In this document: positions 24,801 to 33,729 of the stretch, piece after piece
How positions within the stretch are numbered: the first letter of the stretch is position 1
How the letters are laid out: each line of letters opens with the position of its first letter
Assembly (NCBI GenBank): GCA_031308135.1
Contig: JAHLJT010009419.1
Location: 37,193,221 to 37,257,220 of the forward strand
Direction of reading: 5' to 3'
Origin: Acheta domesticus
Lineage: Eukaryota > Arthropoda > Insecta > Orthoptera > Gryllidae
Length of the DNA: 64,000 nucleotides
The notes under the pieces: model-generated
What the model was told of the DNA's origin: nothing
What the model saw: the letters and a program-made list of their open reading frames with translations, nothing else
Databases searched by the model: none
Made by a program: the position numbers and the translations under genes

Positions 24801-26619
24801 AACCATTGATTCAAGATAATTTTTTTTCTTACTTCACCTTCCTCTTTCATTGTTATTTCACTGATTCATTACCTCTTCATCTCCATTGTAAGGGTGGTGT
24901 TCTCTCAGAGAATTAAGTACATTTTGAGTATAAGATAAGGAGTAAGTGTTTCTGCTGTTTTACTGTATAGGAGATTACGTAGAAAATAGAAGTGAAATCC
25001 CATTGCATTTCTTGTGTATTCCCTTGATTAGACATGCCTAACCACATATGACTAGCAAGAATGCTTTCACCTCTGCTTTTGAGCTGAGAGGGGAAATACT
25101 GTGGAGAGAAGGATGCATGTGGCGGGGGTGGGAGTAGACTGGACCCTCAGGCAAAAGGGCATACAATTGATCTTCAGAAAGGTTTGGCGAATCTAGTATG
25201 CATATAGTTCCCTGTGAGGTGAAGCTGTGAATTGGGCACAACAAACATGTTGGTATTCATTAAGATATAAATATATATTGTTAAATTTGTTTTGTTATAT
25301 TTTATAAAATTATTTTTATGTTAACTTTTATTTAAACAAAACCACCATTTTCATTAGTTATTCAAACATTGTTTATCTTAAAAAGGATGTGGTAAGGGAG
25401 CAGTAAAAAGGTGAAATTAAGTTAAACATTTGAACAATGGTTTTGTTCGAAAGTGCATTTTCAATTGATTCTTATTAAGACATAAGACATAAAGAAAAAG
25501 TCGGTTTTTACAGAATACTTTTTTAATGTATGCATGTATTTCATACTTTTTAAAATAAAAATTATCATATTTTTTGACACATTTTAATTTCAAATTCTAA
25601 TTTAAAAGGTTTTTGAAATTTCTTTAACTAGTGAGCGAGTTTTTCATGTTGTTTTTAGGTGCATGACTGTCTTAATTATGCAAGTTAACATTGCAGTCAT
25701 TCTCTGACTTTTATAATTCCACACCAAATAAATTTATAAGAAGTTTGAAATCAGTTCCTTGGCCTTAAAATCACTGAACCTATTTTATTTCTTTTGGATT
25801 CCATTTGCATACTGTCTTGCATGTTGACACACTTATTTTTAATACCTACAAACGTTACAAAGCAAAAATACAACTACAACAACAAGTGTTGCCTCCGTTG
25901 GACATACACTTTGGAACCCAATTTCGCTGATTGCTTGAGGTGTTCAACCATCATGCGTTTCCCTCCTGAAGCTCTTTCTCTTGCTGTAAAGTGGCATCCA
26001 TTCCTGCCCTGGCACTGCAGCTCATGGCTGAATTGCTGAGCAGACTTGCCCCTGGCCCTAGTGCCTAAGTTTATCTAATTACTGAGCCAAGAGTTAGTTA
26101 TGTAGGAAGAGGCCCTTGTTGCCCAAGTAATTGAGATTTACACAAAAAACTCTGTGGGCACCTCAGGCCAAGTGCAAGATTTCAAGCATTAAATGCTGTA
26201 AAAATTGAGAACAGAATGTGGTGTAAATGCAATATCTGTCACTATTTTGTGATAAAAGCTGTTCAGTTTTATAAAAAGCATTGATTATGAAATTGTATAT
26301 TTAAAAGCATGGGTGAAGTGGCATAGTTTTATTTACCTGACCAACAGCCTGTTAACAACAGTAATCTTGGTTGCTTCTCAATGTTGGTTCAATATTTTGA
26401 TATTAAGTACGTAGTTGTCTTAAGTGCTGTTTTCTTTCAGAAATGTCTGAACGGCAGTTTCCCTAATTTTGCTGCTTCTTTCCACAGGTGGCTGAAGAAA
26501 TCTGGGTGTGTGAAAACCAGACTGTAACAAAGTGGCAAGGGGGCATTGAGTCATACAAAGAGCACCTGAAAGCTAAAGTCATGAAAGACAAAAGCAATGC
26601 AAAGAAATTTTTTAAATAA
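12696..26619 (+). CDS. ABCF2: ATP-binding cassette sub-family F member 2 (ABCF2), twelve coding exons
   Basis: Coding exons: 12696-12864, 13378-13584, 15705-15893, 16026-16166, 16259-16385, 17858-17960, 18066-18161, 21525-21705, 21972-22112, 22236-22427, 24590-24793 and 26488-26619; 626 aa, close to vertebrate ABCF2 (about 623). It is a soluble protein with two ABC ATPase domains and no membrane segments. Domain 1: Walker A GLNGSGKST 121-129, signature FSGGW 234-238, Walker B LLLLDEP 254-260, H-loop H288. Domain 2: Walker [10 protein letters not shown] 435-443, signature LSDGQ 522-526, Walker B ending D546-E547-P548, H-loop H576. The N-terminus is lysine-rich (MPSDAKKK). ABC-F proteins act on ribosomes and translation; the exact role of ABCF2 is less settled. 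Every junction is GT-AG and in phase. Exon 8 alone has one extra T (21532-21534), shifting the frame after NYI. Intact conserved motifs throughout argue against a pseudogene. Confidence 0.96.
13378..13584 (+). CDS. ABCF2: ABCF2 coding exon 2 (start of ABC domain 1)
   Basis: Acceptor TTTGCAG, donor AGTG|GTAAGA. It encodes the first beta-strands of domain 1 up to Walker A, whose G126 codon is split by the intron. Confidence 0.95.
13585..15704 (+). other. ABCF2: ABCF2 intron 2
   Basis: 2.1-kb AT-rich intron splitting the Walker A glycine codon. No repeat or coding signal recognised. Confidence 0.8.
15705..15893 (+). CDS. ABCF2: ABCF2 coding exon 3 (Walker A end)
   Basis: Acceptor TTCTAG|GA completes Walker A (KST), then the conserved [19 protein letters not shown] stretch. 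Donor ATG|GTAAGA, phase 1. Confidence 0.95.
16026..16166 (+). CDS. ABCF2: ABCF2 coding exon 4
   Basis: Acceptor TTTGTAG, donor TTTCAG|GTGATT. It encodes the helical linker and ILHGLGF up to the first signature (KDFSG). Confidence 0.94.
16259..16385 (+). CDS. ABCF2: ABCF2 coding exon 5 (signature and Walker B of domain 1)
   Basis: Acceptor ATTGTAG; encodes [12 protein letters not shown] and [14 protein letters not shown]. Donor AAAAC|GTAAGA, phase 2. Confidence 0.95.
16386..17857 (+). other. ABCF2: ABCF2 intron 5
   Basis: 1.5-kb intron. It contains a probable MITE (about 17081-17503) and otherwise AT-rich DNA. Confidence 0.8.
17081..17503. mobile_element. Possible MITE with TATTTGCTC ends
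   Basis: Left end CTGTATTTGCTCATGCA and, inverted at the right end, CCATATTTGCTCTTGTATAA face each other about 420 bp apart. The target duplication is not clear. Confidence 0.45.
17858..17960 (+). CDS. ABCF2: ABCF2 coding exon 6 (H-loop of domain 1)
   Basis: Acceptor TTTTTCAG at 17857; encodes [20 protein letters not shown] and on to KKRLKYYT, with the H-loop histidine (residue 288). Donor ACT|GTGAGT, phase 0. The open frame around it starts earlier, inside the intron. Confidence 0.94.
18066..18161 (+). CDS. ABCF2: ABCF2 coding exon 7 (inter-domain linker)
   Basis: Acceptor TTTTAG, donor ATGAAG|GTTTGT; 96 nt in phase 0. It encodes [20 protein letters not shown] and ends [10 protein letters not shown], the charged linker helix typical of ABC-F proteins. 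Confidence 0.94.
19148..19230. repeat. Short dispersed element with palindromic arms, copy A
   Basis: Arm TTCTGCACATGCACAG, 27-bp core (19164-19190), arm CTGCACATATGCAG, then GAAGATTGATAATGCTGTTG. It matches 40652-40734 with the flanks collinear but the core reversed (24 of 27 identical after reverse-complementing). Confidence 0.8.
20424..20780 (+). mobile_element. tRNA-derived SINE
   Basis: About 355 bp. A pol III A-box-like TGTAGTGGTTAGGA (about 20439) and B-box-like GGCTCAAATCC (20480-20490) sit at tRNA-like spacing, followed by a tRNA-unrelated body and a 3' tail TAAATAAATAATAAAA (about 20756). It lacks tRNA secondary structure, so it is not a tRNA gene. Confidence 0.75.
21525..21705 (+). 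CDS. ABCF2: ABCF2 coding exon 8 (linker, one extra base)
   Basis: Acceptor TTTCATAG, donor GTGCAG|GTATTT. Length 181 nt where 180 is required. The exon opens AAC TAC ATT T before GCA CGG TTC: the family sequence NYIARFGHG needs ATT GCA. The rest ([20 protein letters not shown] ... PPPVIMVQ) is intact in the shifted frame and joins exon 9 in phase. Confidence 0.93.
21972..22112 (+). CDS. ABCF2: ABCF2 coding exon 9 (Walker A of domain 2)
   Basis: Acceptor GTCATAG, donor GGAGAA|GTAAGC; 47 codons in phase 0. It encodes NVSFRY and the Walker A motif [11 protein letters not shown]. Confidence 0.95.
22236..22427 (+). CDS. ABCF2: ABCF2 coding exon 10
   Basis: Acceptor TTTACAG, donor CAACAG|GTAAGA; 64 codons in phase 0. 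It encodes [20 protein letters not shown] and [18 protein letters not shown]. The open frame beyond 22427 is intronic. Confidence 0.95.
22428..24589 (+). other. ABCF2: ABCF2 intron 10
   Basis: 2.2-kb intron. About 22660-23420 may be a repeat bounded by CAGATGTTTAGGCACT and an inverted CAGAGGCCTTGATGA, without a target duplication. About 23460-23900 is less AT-rich with two overlapping short frames, but I recognised no protein. Confidence 0.5.
24590..24793 (+). CDS. ABCF2: ABCF2 coding exon 11 (signature, Walker B and H-loop of domain 2)
   Basis: Acceptor TTAATAG, donor AGTCAG|GTAAGA; 68 codons. It encodes [31 protein letters not shown] and [11 protein letters not shown]. Confidence 0.96.
24794..26487 (+). 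other. ABCF2: ABCF2 intron 11
   Basis: 1.7-kb intron; a GC-richer patch at about 25890-26160 may be an old repeat. No coding evidence. Confidence 0.6.
26488..26619 (+). CDS. ABCF2: ABCF2 coding exon 12 (C-terminus and stop)
   Basis: Acceptor TTCCACAG; encodes [20 protein letters not shown] and a Lys-rich end (AKKFFK) with TAA at 26617-26619. The terminal tail is shorter or different from that of vertebrates. Confidence 0.95.
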   Translation: MAEEIWVCENQTVTKWQGGIESYKEHLKAKVMKDKSNAKKFFK

Positions 26620-26757
26620 GTTTTGGGACAATTAGGCTGAAAATTGGAGGAGGAAACTGTAACTATTTGTTATTTAAAAATAATTAGGTTAAGGTGCAAG
26701 AATCACTATTGTGCCGTCACAGTGAAGACTTCAATACTTGATATACAAAGTGTTTAT

Positions 26758-26763
26758 AATAAA
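26758..26763 (+). terminator. Polyadenylation signal of ABCF2
   Basis: AATAAA 139 bp after the stop codon, the first canonical hexamer in the 3' UTR. Confidence 0.6.
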
Positions 26764-28085
26764 TTGCCTGGATATGTATATGGTGTTACTTTCAACTTTT
26801 TTGTGATTGATTTATTATGACTTATTTACCGCATTATAGTAATTTAATTTTGTGTTCATAGTGACTCAGCATACTGTGAAAGCACATGAAGTTCATTGGA
26901 AACTTCAGAACCATGTGATGTGATTAAGTTATTTAATGATATTGCCAACATCTTTTTCTGAAACTATTTACAATTTTGTTGTGAACAACCTTCTGCTCAC
27001 TGAATTGGAATTAAGTTGCTTGTTCACTAGTGTATGATTTATTTAAAAGTATGTAATTGAATATTTAGCTGCAGTTTTATTTTCATCAATCATAACTGAG
27101 AAGTACCAGTGCAGTGTCTGATACGGAAATGCAAAGTTGTTGATTTCTGACTATACAGATATTATTATGAATTAGGTTTGCACTATTAACTATAGGTGTT
27201 AGGCACTACAAAAAAGACCTTGCTGCTAATTTTATATCTAATTATATTTATTACACACTCTGACACAATTATTTTGTTCTTCATTGAGAATTGTACTGCC
27301 AGAATATATAACTATGTATGAACAATATAGTTAAATGGTAATTCATAAAAAATCATCTTATTGTGTAGTTTCAGCAATGTTTTTGAGAGAAATGTCTATA
27401 TCTTTTTACTTCCATTTTGCCTTTTTAGAAATGATAGTTTGTTTGCTTCTCCTTGCATCAAACATTGCATTGGAAGGTTTAGGGCATAATGAATTTAGGC
27501 TTGATGCTTGTAAAACGAAGATTTTTCAAGAACAAATGCAATTTTAAATCTGTATTTAAAAAAAAAGTAAAAACATTTTGAAAATCATTGTTTGGTTTTA
27601 TTTTTGTTTCACTTTGAAAACTGTTTAGTATGTATTCTATGGTTATTAGTTCTCTGAATTATTGTAAAATGTGTTAACCCAATTAACAAAAATTACTCAA
27701 TAAATTGGATACAATCTAGCTCAGATCTTCCATTTTTACGGATCCAAGGTGTAATGATGTTAGAGAACAACTGAACCACAGCTACTTGAAAAATAGTCTT
27801 CCTTTAGAAATTGGATTTCTTGTGTATCAGAAAATGGCATTTGTACTTGGTAAGATTCAGAAATGACAATGATATTTTGAAATAATCTTCAAAATCTTAA
27901 TAAGTCTGAATGAACTTTGAATTCACATTATTACAATGTTTTAATTATTTTTTTTCAATTTGCTTTTAAAAATTAGTGTTGTACTTGAGAAAAATTTAAT
28001 ATAGTGCTTTGTTATACAGTAAATGTTAGATATCAAAATTTGTGTGGGAGTGGTTTTGAAAATACCTAATAGATAATTATGTTCT
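26764..28085. other. Downstream of ABCF2, no gene seen
   Basis: AT-rich sequence with further AATAAA hexamers that could extend the ABCF2 3' UTR. No conserved coding frame. Confidence 0.6.
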
Positions 28086-28094
28086 CGCTAGAGT

Positions 28095-28355
28095 AGGGAA
28101 AAAGTTGTGTACTGCCGCGCGAAAAAACCGCTAATTTTCGGCAGAAAAACTTTTATTACAGGGCCTTGGTGACGAACAAGTGGATAAATCCAGTTGCTAC
28201 ATTTAGAAAAAAAAATTAACGCGTGGTGTAGCCAGAATCCATGTTTAGTGGGTCCTTTATACCGATACCGAAAAATCGATTGACGGGAAAACTTGTCAGT
28301 GATGAATACTCCTGGCTAAACCATGGCTAATTCTCTCCGAAATTGATATTCCCTA
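28095..28355 (+). mobile_element. 5' fragment of the CTTTCCCGT-family TIR element
   Basis: Has TAGGGAAAAAGTTGTGTACT, GCGCGAAAAAACCGC, GTGGATAAATCCAGTTGCTA and AGCCAGAATCCATG in family order. The outermost terminus is lost and it stops at about 28355. Confidence 0.7.
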
Positions 28356-28708
28356 ATCCAGTGCTTGCCAACTCAATGCTCTGTGACGTCACATCATCTC
28401 TCTTCCAAGCCGATCCGCCGAGCAAAAGCAGAACTCGACGCGGCGGCAAGCGCAGTGTTCCAATGATGGTACGGAAGTGGGGGGGGGAAAGGTTCGCTTG
28501 GAAAATCGATCATTATAATTATTTAAAATGTTAACGATTCAATAACATGAAGGATTATATAATAGTACATGCATTATTACTTAACTGCAAACAATATCCA
28601 AATCTTTATCATAACCAGTACTGTAATTCAACTTCCATTCTTCTATTAGATAATATTTTTGGAAAAGAGTTTTCACATTTGGAGACAATATTTTATACAA
28701 TAGTGTTA

Positions 28709-29584
28709 CAGAGGCATTCAATAATCAAAGAGACAAATTGGTCTGGAGAAATAAACGTTTATTTTTACAAAACAGGACTCCTACTTTTTAATATATTTAT
28801 CAGCAACATTTATGCATTTGTTCCAAAGGGTTACCAGCGTTTTTATAACGGCTGCAAAGAACTCTTTATCTCGGTATTTGAACCAATTTCCCACAATTTT
28901 TTGGAATTTGGAATCCCTCGTTATCCTGGGACTTCTTCCAACGTAATGCATCCTTCAGTGGATCAAACTAATGGAAATGTGCTAAATTGAGGCTGTAAGG
29001 GGGATGAGGCAGTACCTCCAAACCAGTTTTGTCAATGGTTTCTTTTTTGAGCAGTGTGCGGACGTGCGTTGTTTTGCTGGAGAATCACACCTCTCTGAGA
29101 TACACGACATTTCTCTCTCATGACTGGCTTCACCTTCTTCAAAAACATATCCAAACAATATTTACTAAATACTGTTCTTCATGATAATCACAAAAAAACG
29201 CACCTATAGCGTCCCTGATTTCAGTCAACATGACTTTTCCTGCTGATGTGGCCAGAACGATGTTTTCAGTCACTGAGCTTCGACCACTTTTGAACTGTTC
29301 TACCCAATTGTAAAAATTATCGCAGTTCTTACAACTTTCAGCACACACTTTGATCATTATAGAATATATATTAGCTGGTTTGTCACCTTCAGTAAGTTCA
29401 AAACGAATCGCAGAACCTTGTTCAATCAATGTGGAATTTTTCAAGTGGACTGGCGGTGATGAGATCCAGATGGTCAGGTCTCATCCCAGTGATGGCAACG
29501 TAAAGTCCTAAAATTACCAAACTTGTCCTACCCAACTGTTTTTTCTCCAGACCAATTTGACTTTTTATTATTGAATGACCTATG
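28709..29584 (-). mobile_element. Internally deleted mariner-family element with intact TIRs
   Basis: About 43-bp imperfect inverted ends (CAGAGGCATTCAATAAT... and CATAGGTCATTCAATAAT..., both running into CAAATTGGTCTGGAGAAA) flanked by TA (28707-28708, 29585-29586). 876 bp versus about 1.3 kb for an autonomous mariner. The minus strand holds transposase relics in order: the N-terminal HTH region (NWVEQFKSGRSSV, 29444 downward), a direct jump to SAGKVMLT, then a broken C-terminal part (NNARPHTA-like, LPHPPYSLNLA). The catalytic core is mostly deleted and stops interrupt the rest, so it is non-autonomous. Confidence 0.88.
29139..29444 (-). pseudogene. Mariner transposase fragment
   Basis: About 101 codons. 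The first half is the mariner helix-turn-helix region (RFELTEGDKPANIYSIMIKV ... FYNWVEQFKSGRSSV). The second half starts at the SAGKVMLT motif, which lies well downstream in a complete transposase, so the intervening segment with the first catalytic aspartate is missing. Confidence 0.8.
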
Positions 29585-29586
29585 TA

Positions 29587-30155
29587 TTATATAAAGAAAT
29601 AGTTTTGAAACCGTTTTTAATGTTTACAAATAGGTACCCGGTAGGCACGACGTGAGAGAATTTGGACCCCAGACTTGATTTTTTTGTGTACAGTTTTCTT
29701 TGACAATGTATATCCTCGTGATTTTCTGTATCTTCTCCATAATCTTCAATTCTACACATTCCTTCACTTATCCCATGATTGCGAGCTATGTAAATTTTCA
29801 GAATTTATTATAATCTCGGGTCGCAAAGCTACGTAATGCATCTGTAGGGTGGTTTTTTTTTCAACAAACTGCAGTTCTTTCGAACACACCAAACACTTCG
29901 CCATTTTTCCAGTATCTACAAAAGGAAACCTTTCTTCCAGACAGAAAGAAAATTAACGGGTGTACATATTTTCCCACTTATGTTGCCTGAAACACCGGCA
30001 ATGGCCCACTGCTAAGGTTTCGGTACCGTCTACCCCTCTTTCCCTTCCCCATTAGCTTCCAATCACTTCTCCGGGTGTCTTATCTCGGAGGGGAATAAAG
30101 CTCCAACGTCATTTCTTGTCCAGTTGGCACTCGCTGCCCTAATCAGATGCCGCCA
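29587..30155. other. No gene seen
   Basis: Sequence without coding signal or a repeat I could define. Confidence 0.5.
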
Positions 30156-30159
30156 CCCC

Positions 30160-30690
30160 TTGAATTTGAACCCGATATTTTAATTTTTGGGGACGGTATT
30201 TTACAAGAAGCCCCTGATACTCAAAATTTTCAAAAAAATGACTCCAATGTTTTTGATTGAACTTTATTAGATAGTGTGAAGGACATTGAAGTGCAGGTCT
30301 CATGTTCGTTAAAAATCCTGATTTTTCGAAAATTGCAGATATTCAAATAAAAATTGCGTGTACCAAAAACTACAGTTACGAAAACAAAGATTTTTCCCTT
30401 GAAATCTATTCCTTAAAGATTGGTTTTGAAATAAGGTCATATGTACAATTCTTAGAAAATGTGCGTACTTTTCGCGTAATTTTGTGTGAAATATAGACAA
30501 TTTTAAATTTTGTTTAAATGATTTTTTTCTCAAAAACGCCAATTTTGGTTAAAGTTTGACCTCGGATGGAGCAAAGGACGCTTAAGAGTGTGGTGCAGGT
30601 CTCATTCGGTAAAAATTCTGATCCTTGAAAATTGCAAAAATTCAAACATTTTTTTTTCTTAATGAAATGTGTTCGTCAAAAACAGATATG
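30160..30690 (+). mobile_element. Second subfamily of the CTTTCCCGT-family element, internal part
   Basis: Shares GAATTT-GAACCCGATATTTTAATTTT, AGTGTGAAGGACATTGAAG and TTTTGAAATAAGGTCAT with 46600-47075 and less with 2430-2600. No termini. Confidence 0.6.
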
Positions 30691-30719
30691 AGGGTTAGTA
30701 ATTTAGTGTCTAACAAAGT

Positions 30720-30890
30720 CGCCGGTTCCGAATTTCCTGCGCTTCGTGAACGCAGTATGAGAGGTGATTCCAAGCAGTTGAATATTACGTAAGCTAGAAT
30801 TTGTATATTATTTCATATTTCTTTGTTCGTTTCTTACATTCGAGCTTTTGTTACACGTTTGAAAATTAATGTGTTAGAATTATCTTTATT
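30720..30890 (+). repeat. Repeat segment shared with 43570-43720
   Basis: CTGCGCTTCG, GTATATTATTTC and CGTTTCTTACATTCGA recur in order at both sites directly after a family element, suggesting a common associated sequence. Confidence 0.5.
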
Positions 30891-30949
30891 TAACCTGAGT
30901 TAATCTTTATTTCTTTTCTTTAATACATAAAAAATAGTGTGAAATAAGA

Positions 30950-31070
30950 TCCCCGAGGTGGCTGCTCGAGGACCAATTTATAATTTAATTTATTTATATT
31001 TATTCCTTGCCCTGTGCAAGAGGCCCTTGCCCTGATAGGGATTAAACGGGTACTAATAATGATAAATCTT
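30950..31070 (+). repeat. Possible LINE/SINE 3' end
   Basis: CCTTGCCCTGTGCAAGAGGC ... GGGATTAAACGGGTACTAAT followed by AATGATAAA resembles the 3' end of a TAA-tailed retroelement. No coding part attached. Confidence 0.35.
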
Positions 31071-31256
31071 TATTTAAAACCTATTTGAAATACAGGGTAA
31101 GTCAGGAGGAAATGTGCATGCTTTGATGGGTGATATTACTGGTGATTCTGAACACAAAAGTCTAATAAACATAAGCACTTTTCTTAACCGTTTCGGTGGA
31201 AACTAATGAAAACAACTAGGATCGGGAAAAGTGCAGTTGACAGTAAATGCAGACAC

Positions 31257-32579
31257 AGTAATCCCTCGACATCCGCGGATTCGCTATTCGCGAGTTCCGA
31301 ACATTCGCGATTAAAGAAATATTACCGGTTTTAACATCCGCCACTTCAACATTCGCGAATGCGTCTTTTAGTCGTAATTTTTTTTTAAACGAGCACATTT
31401 CATTTCCTTTATCAGCGGCATCTGGGAACCGAACTTCACAAACACCGGAGCTCAAAGTATCACATTTTTAAAAAATCTCAAATTTGGATTGTCAATTCAC
31501 ATTAATAGAAAAACAAAATTGTAAATTAATTCAATTCAGTTGCGTCAAATTGGAGGTAAGGTTTTGGCCATACGAACAGAAAAGCCATTCAGCATCTGTG
31601 CATCTCTCATTGTAATGATTTCACTGAAGAGTAGCTTCGGGAAATAATCAGCGAAGAAAACCTCCTCGAACGTAATGATGAACCATAGCCCGCTAGTATG
31701 CATACTAGCTAGTAAAGCATACTAACGGACTATGGATGAACTAACTGAAGCAAAACTGCGTCCTCAAGCGACTTCAATGTCAGAACTGTTAATGGCGTTC
31801 TAAAACTTCAAAAAGCTCTGATGGAAAGGGTATTTGAATATGATCCGAACATGGAAATTACTTCGAAATTTAAGAGAGAAATAGAAGCAGCAACTCCTCC
31901 ACATTTGGATATTAGAATGAGAAGGAGGATGAAATAAAAAAATAACCAAATCATATATCCGAAACTAACTAAATTATAGATCCAATCACTTTCAACTTTG
32001 AAATATGTTTCAAATATTGCTTTATTTCTTCCCTTTGGGACGTTAATTGTGAATTCTGTTTGTAGTAGTGCCTGCCTCAGTTCTACTGCGATTGTTTTGT
32101 CATTTTTCCTTTCTTTTTTAAACGGTTTTTCGATACCCAGGAACCTAACCCACGTTTTTGCATTAAAAGATGGACACAACATTCGCAGATTTGACATTTA
32201 TTTTTTATTTATTTGTCAAAAAACAGTAAAAACTGTATATGACGTGTGGGGAAAGAGATTTATCTGCGCACATTTTCTTGAGGGCCAGAACATTAAAGAA
32301 AAAAACAAACACGAAAAAATGAATTTAGAAAAATAAAAATGTTTCAAAAATGTTTGTTCCCGAGTTATAGAAAATCAATTTCAACCATAAATGAACTACA
32401 AGCAAAAGGAGTGCTCAACAAAACGTGCGCACAGTGAAGCTACATTTACGTCCAGAAGCAAAACAAGGGGCTATCTCAGCATTTGCTCAATGGATCAGGG
32501 AAACTGGACAAAAACCTGATCGAGATGGGGTTCGCGATGCTTTTCGGGAACCAAACTCTCGCGAATGTTGAAGGATTAC
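31257..32579 (+). mobile_element. Tigger/pogo-like DNA transposon remnant
   Basis: Inverted ends CAGTAATCCCTCGACATCCG (left) and CAGTAATCCTTCAACATTCG (right, reverse complement) match the CAGT-start style of Tigger termini. TA follows the right end, and the left flank is CA, so the duplication is decayed. Inside, the plus strand at about 31735-31905 reads like the C-terminal end of a Tigger transposase (LTEAKLRPQATSMSELLMAF ... LMERVFEYDPNMEITSKFKR) with a stop. The HTH and DDE parts are missing. Confidence 0.7.
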
Positions 32580-32602
32580 TGTACTAATATGTTATGGTTT
32601 GT

Positions 32603-33160
32603 TTAATGGTGTACGTTTCCTGATAAAAGATGTTCAAAAAGTCGACCGTCAACTTCAATGCATTTTGCTGCTCTTGCAGACAGGTGTTGTGTTGTTGATC
32701 TGACCTCATTTCTGCATTTCTTTACTTGAGCACAAGCATCTGAAATACCAGCGAGCAGTTCCTCTCTTGAGTCCAACTCTGCAAATGTAGACTTCGCTCT
32801 TAAGCTAACCCCACAAACAATAATCCAATGGGGTAAGATCGGGAGACCCTGGTGGCCAAGCAATGACCACGACGACCAGGATATGTTTCGTTGAGATACT
32901 GCGTCACTTGCCGTACGGAATGTGCAGGAGCTCCTTCATGTTGAAAGTACATACCTGCTCGAGTTGCCAAAAGGGATATCCTCCACGTACTCTGGTAACG
33001 CATTTTGAAGAAAATCAATATACCGTGCTCTATTAAGACGGTTATCTAAAACAACTGGACCGATGAGTTGGTCATCAATTATACCATTGGCGGCTGGTGT
33101 CCCAGCAGACTGGGGGTTGCACCTCTTTCGAATGACGGAAATGTAAATTCCAAAATTCAA
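32603..33160 (-). pseudogene. Decayed Tc1/mariner-type (IS630) transposase, C-terminal half
   Basis: Three overlapping minus-strand frames together give the DDE-region order: GIIDDQLIGPVVLDNRLNRA, YIDFLQNALPEY, MYFQHEGAPAHSVRQVTQYL, SREELLAGISDACAQV, RAAKCIEVDGRLFEHLL. Frameshifts separate the pieces. The usual QHDGAPAH aspartate reads Glu here and the PDLTPLD segment is out of frame, so it is inactive. Termini were not found. Confidence 0.8.
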
Positions 33161-33369
33161 AATACGAATATATAATAAAAATGTAAGCAATTCTAATTAA
33201 GTTAAATAAAGGTCTATATTGAAACATTACATAATTTTGTGTCGTGTCCGTTCAGAATACCTCCCGCGCACGTGGTTCTGGCGTTGATTTCCATAGGGCA
33301 CTTCAAGTTCAACTGCAGCACTATTGCTTCGAAACGTTTCACTCAATGAAAATTATTTTATTTCGAAAA

Positions 33370-33727
33370 TTTCACTACTGGTATATTTTGTAATAAAGAT
33401 CCTTCCACAAGAAATTTAAAGAAAAAATTTGGAGCCGTTTTTGAGAAAATTTTGAAAATGTTCGGAGGCTTCATGTAAAGTATCCCCAAATTTTGAAGAA
33501 AGTTTTTCAAAATCAGGGCGCCTCGAGTGGAAACAAATCGACGGGATTTCATTTAGGAGGAAATCGTACTTAATGGTTTAGGCGTTAGTGTTGTTCACGA
33601 ACGGACGGACGGACGTCTTGCTTTCAATTGGTTTTTCGGTATGAAGGACGCACAAATCAGGGATTCTGACTACATCACGTGTTAGGGGATTTTTTTTCTT
33701 AATTTAACCACTGGATTTATCCACTTT
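33370..33727 (-). mobile_element. CTTTCCCGT-family element fragment, minus orientation
   Basis: Contains the reverse of the family 5' part (GGAGCCGTTTTTGAGAAAAT, AAAGTATCCCCAAATTTTGA, (GGAC)n tract, TTGGTTTTTCGGTATGAAGG). It stops exactly where the next copy begins, so the two copies face each other. Confidence 0.75.
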
Positions 33728-33729
33728 TA

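Noticed and set aside
12696..26619. ABCF2 as a processed or decaying pseudogene
   Set aside because: It keeps introns, all splice sites and every ATPase motif; one +1 base in a T run is better explained as an error.
28547..28990. 147-codon plus-strand frame
   Set aside because: It runs antisense through the mariner C-terminal remnant and right-hand TIR region; no homology of its own.
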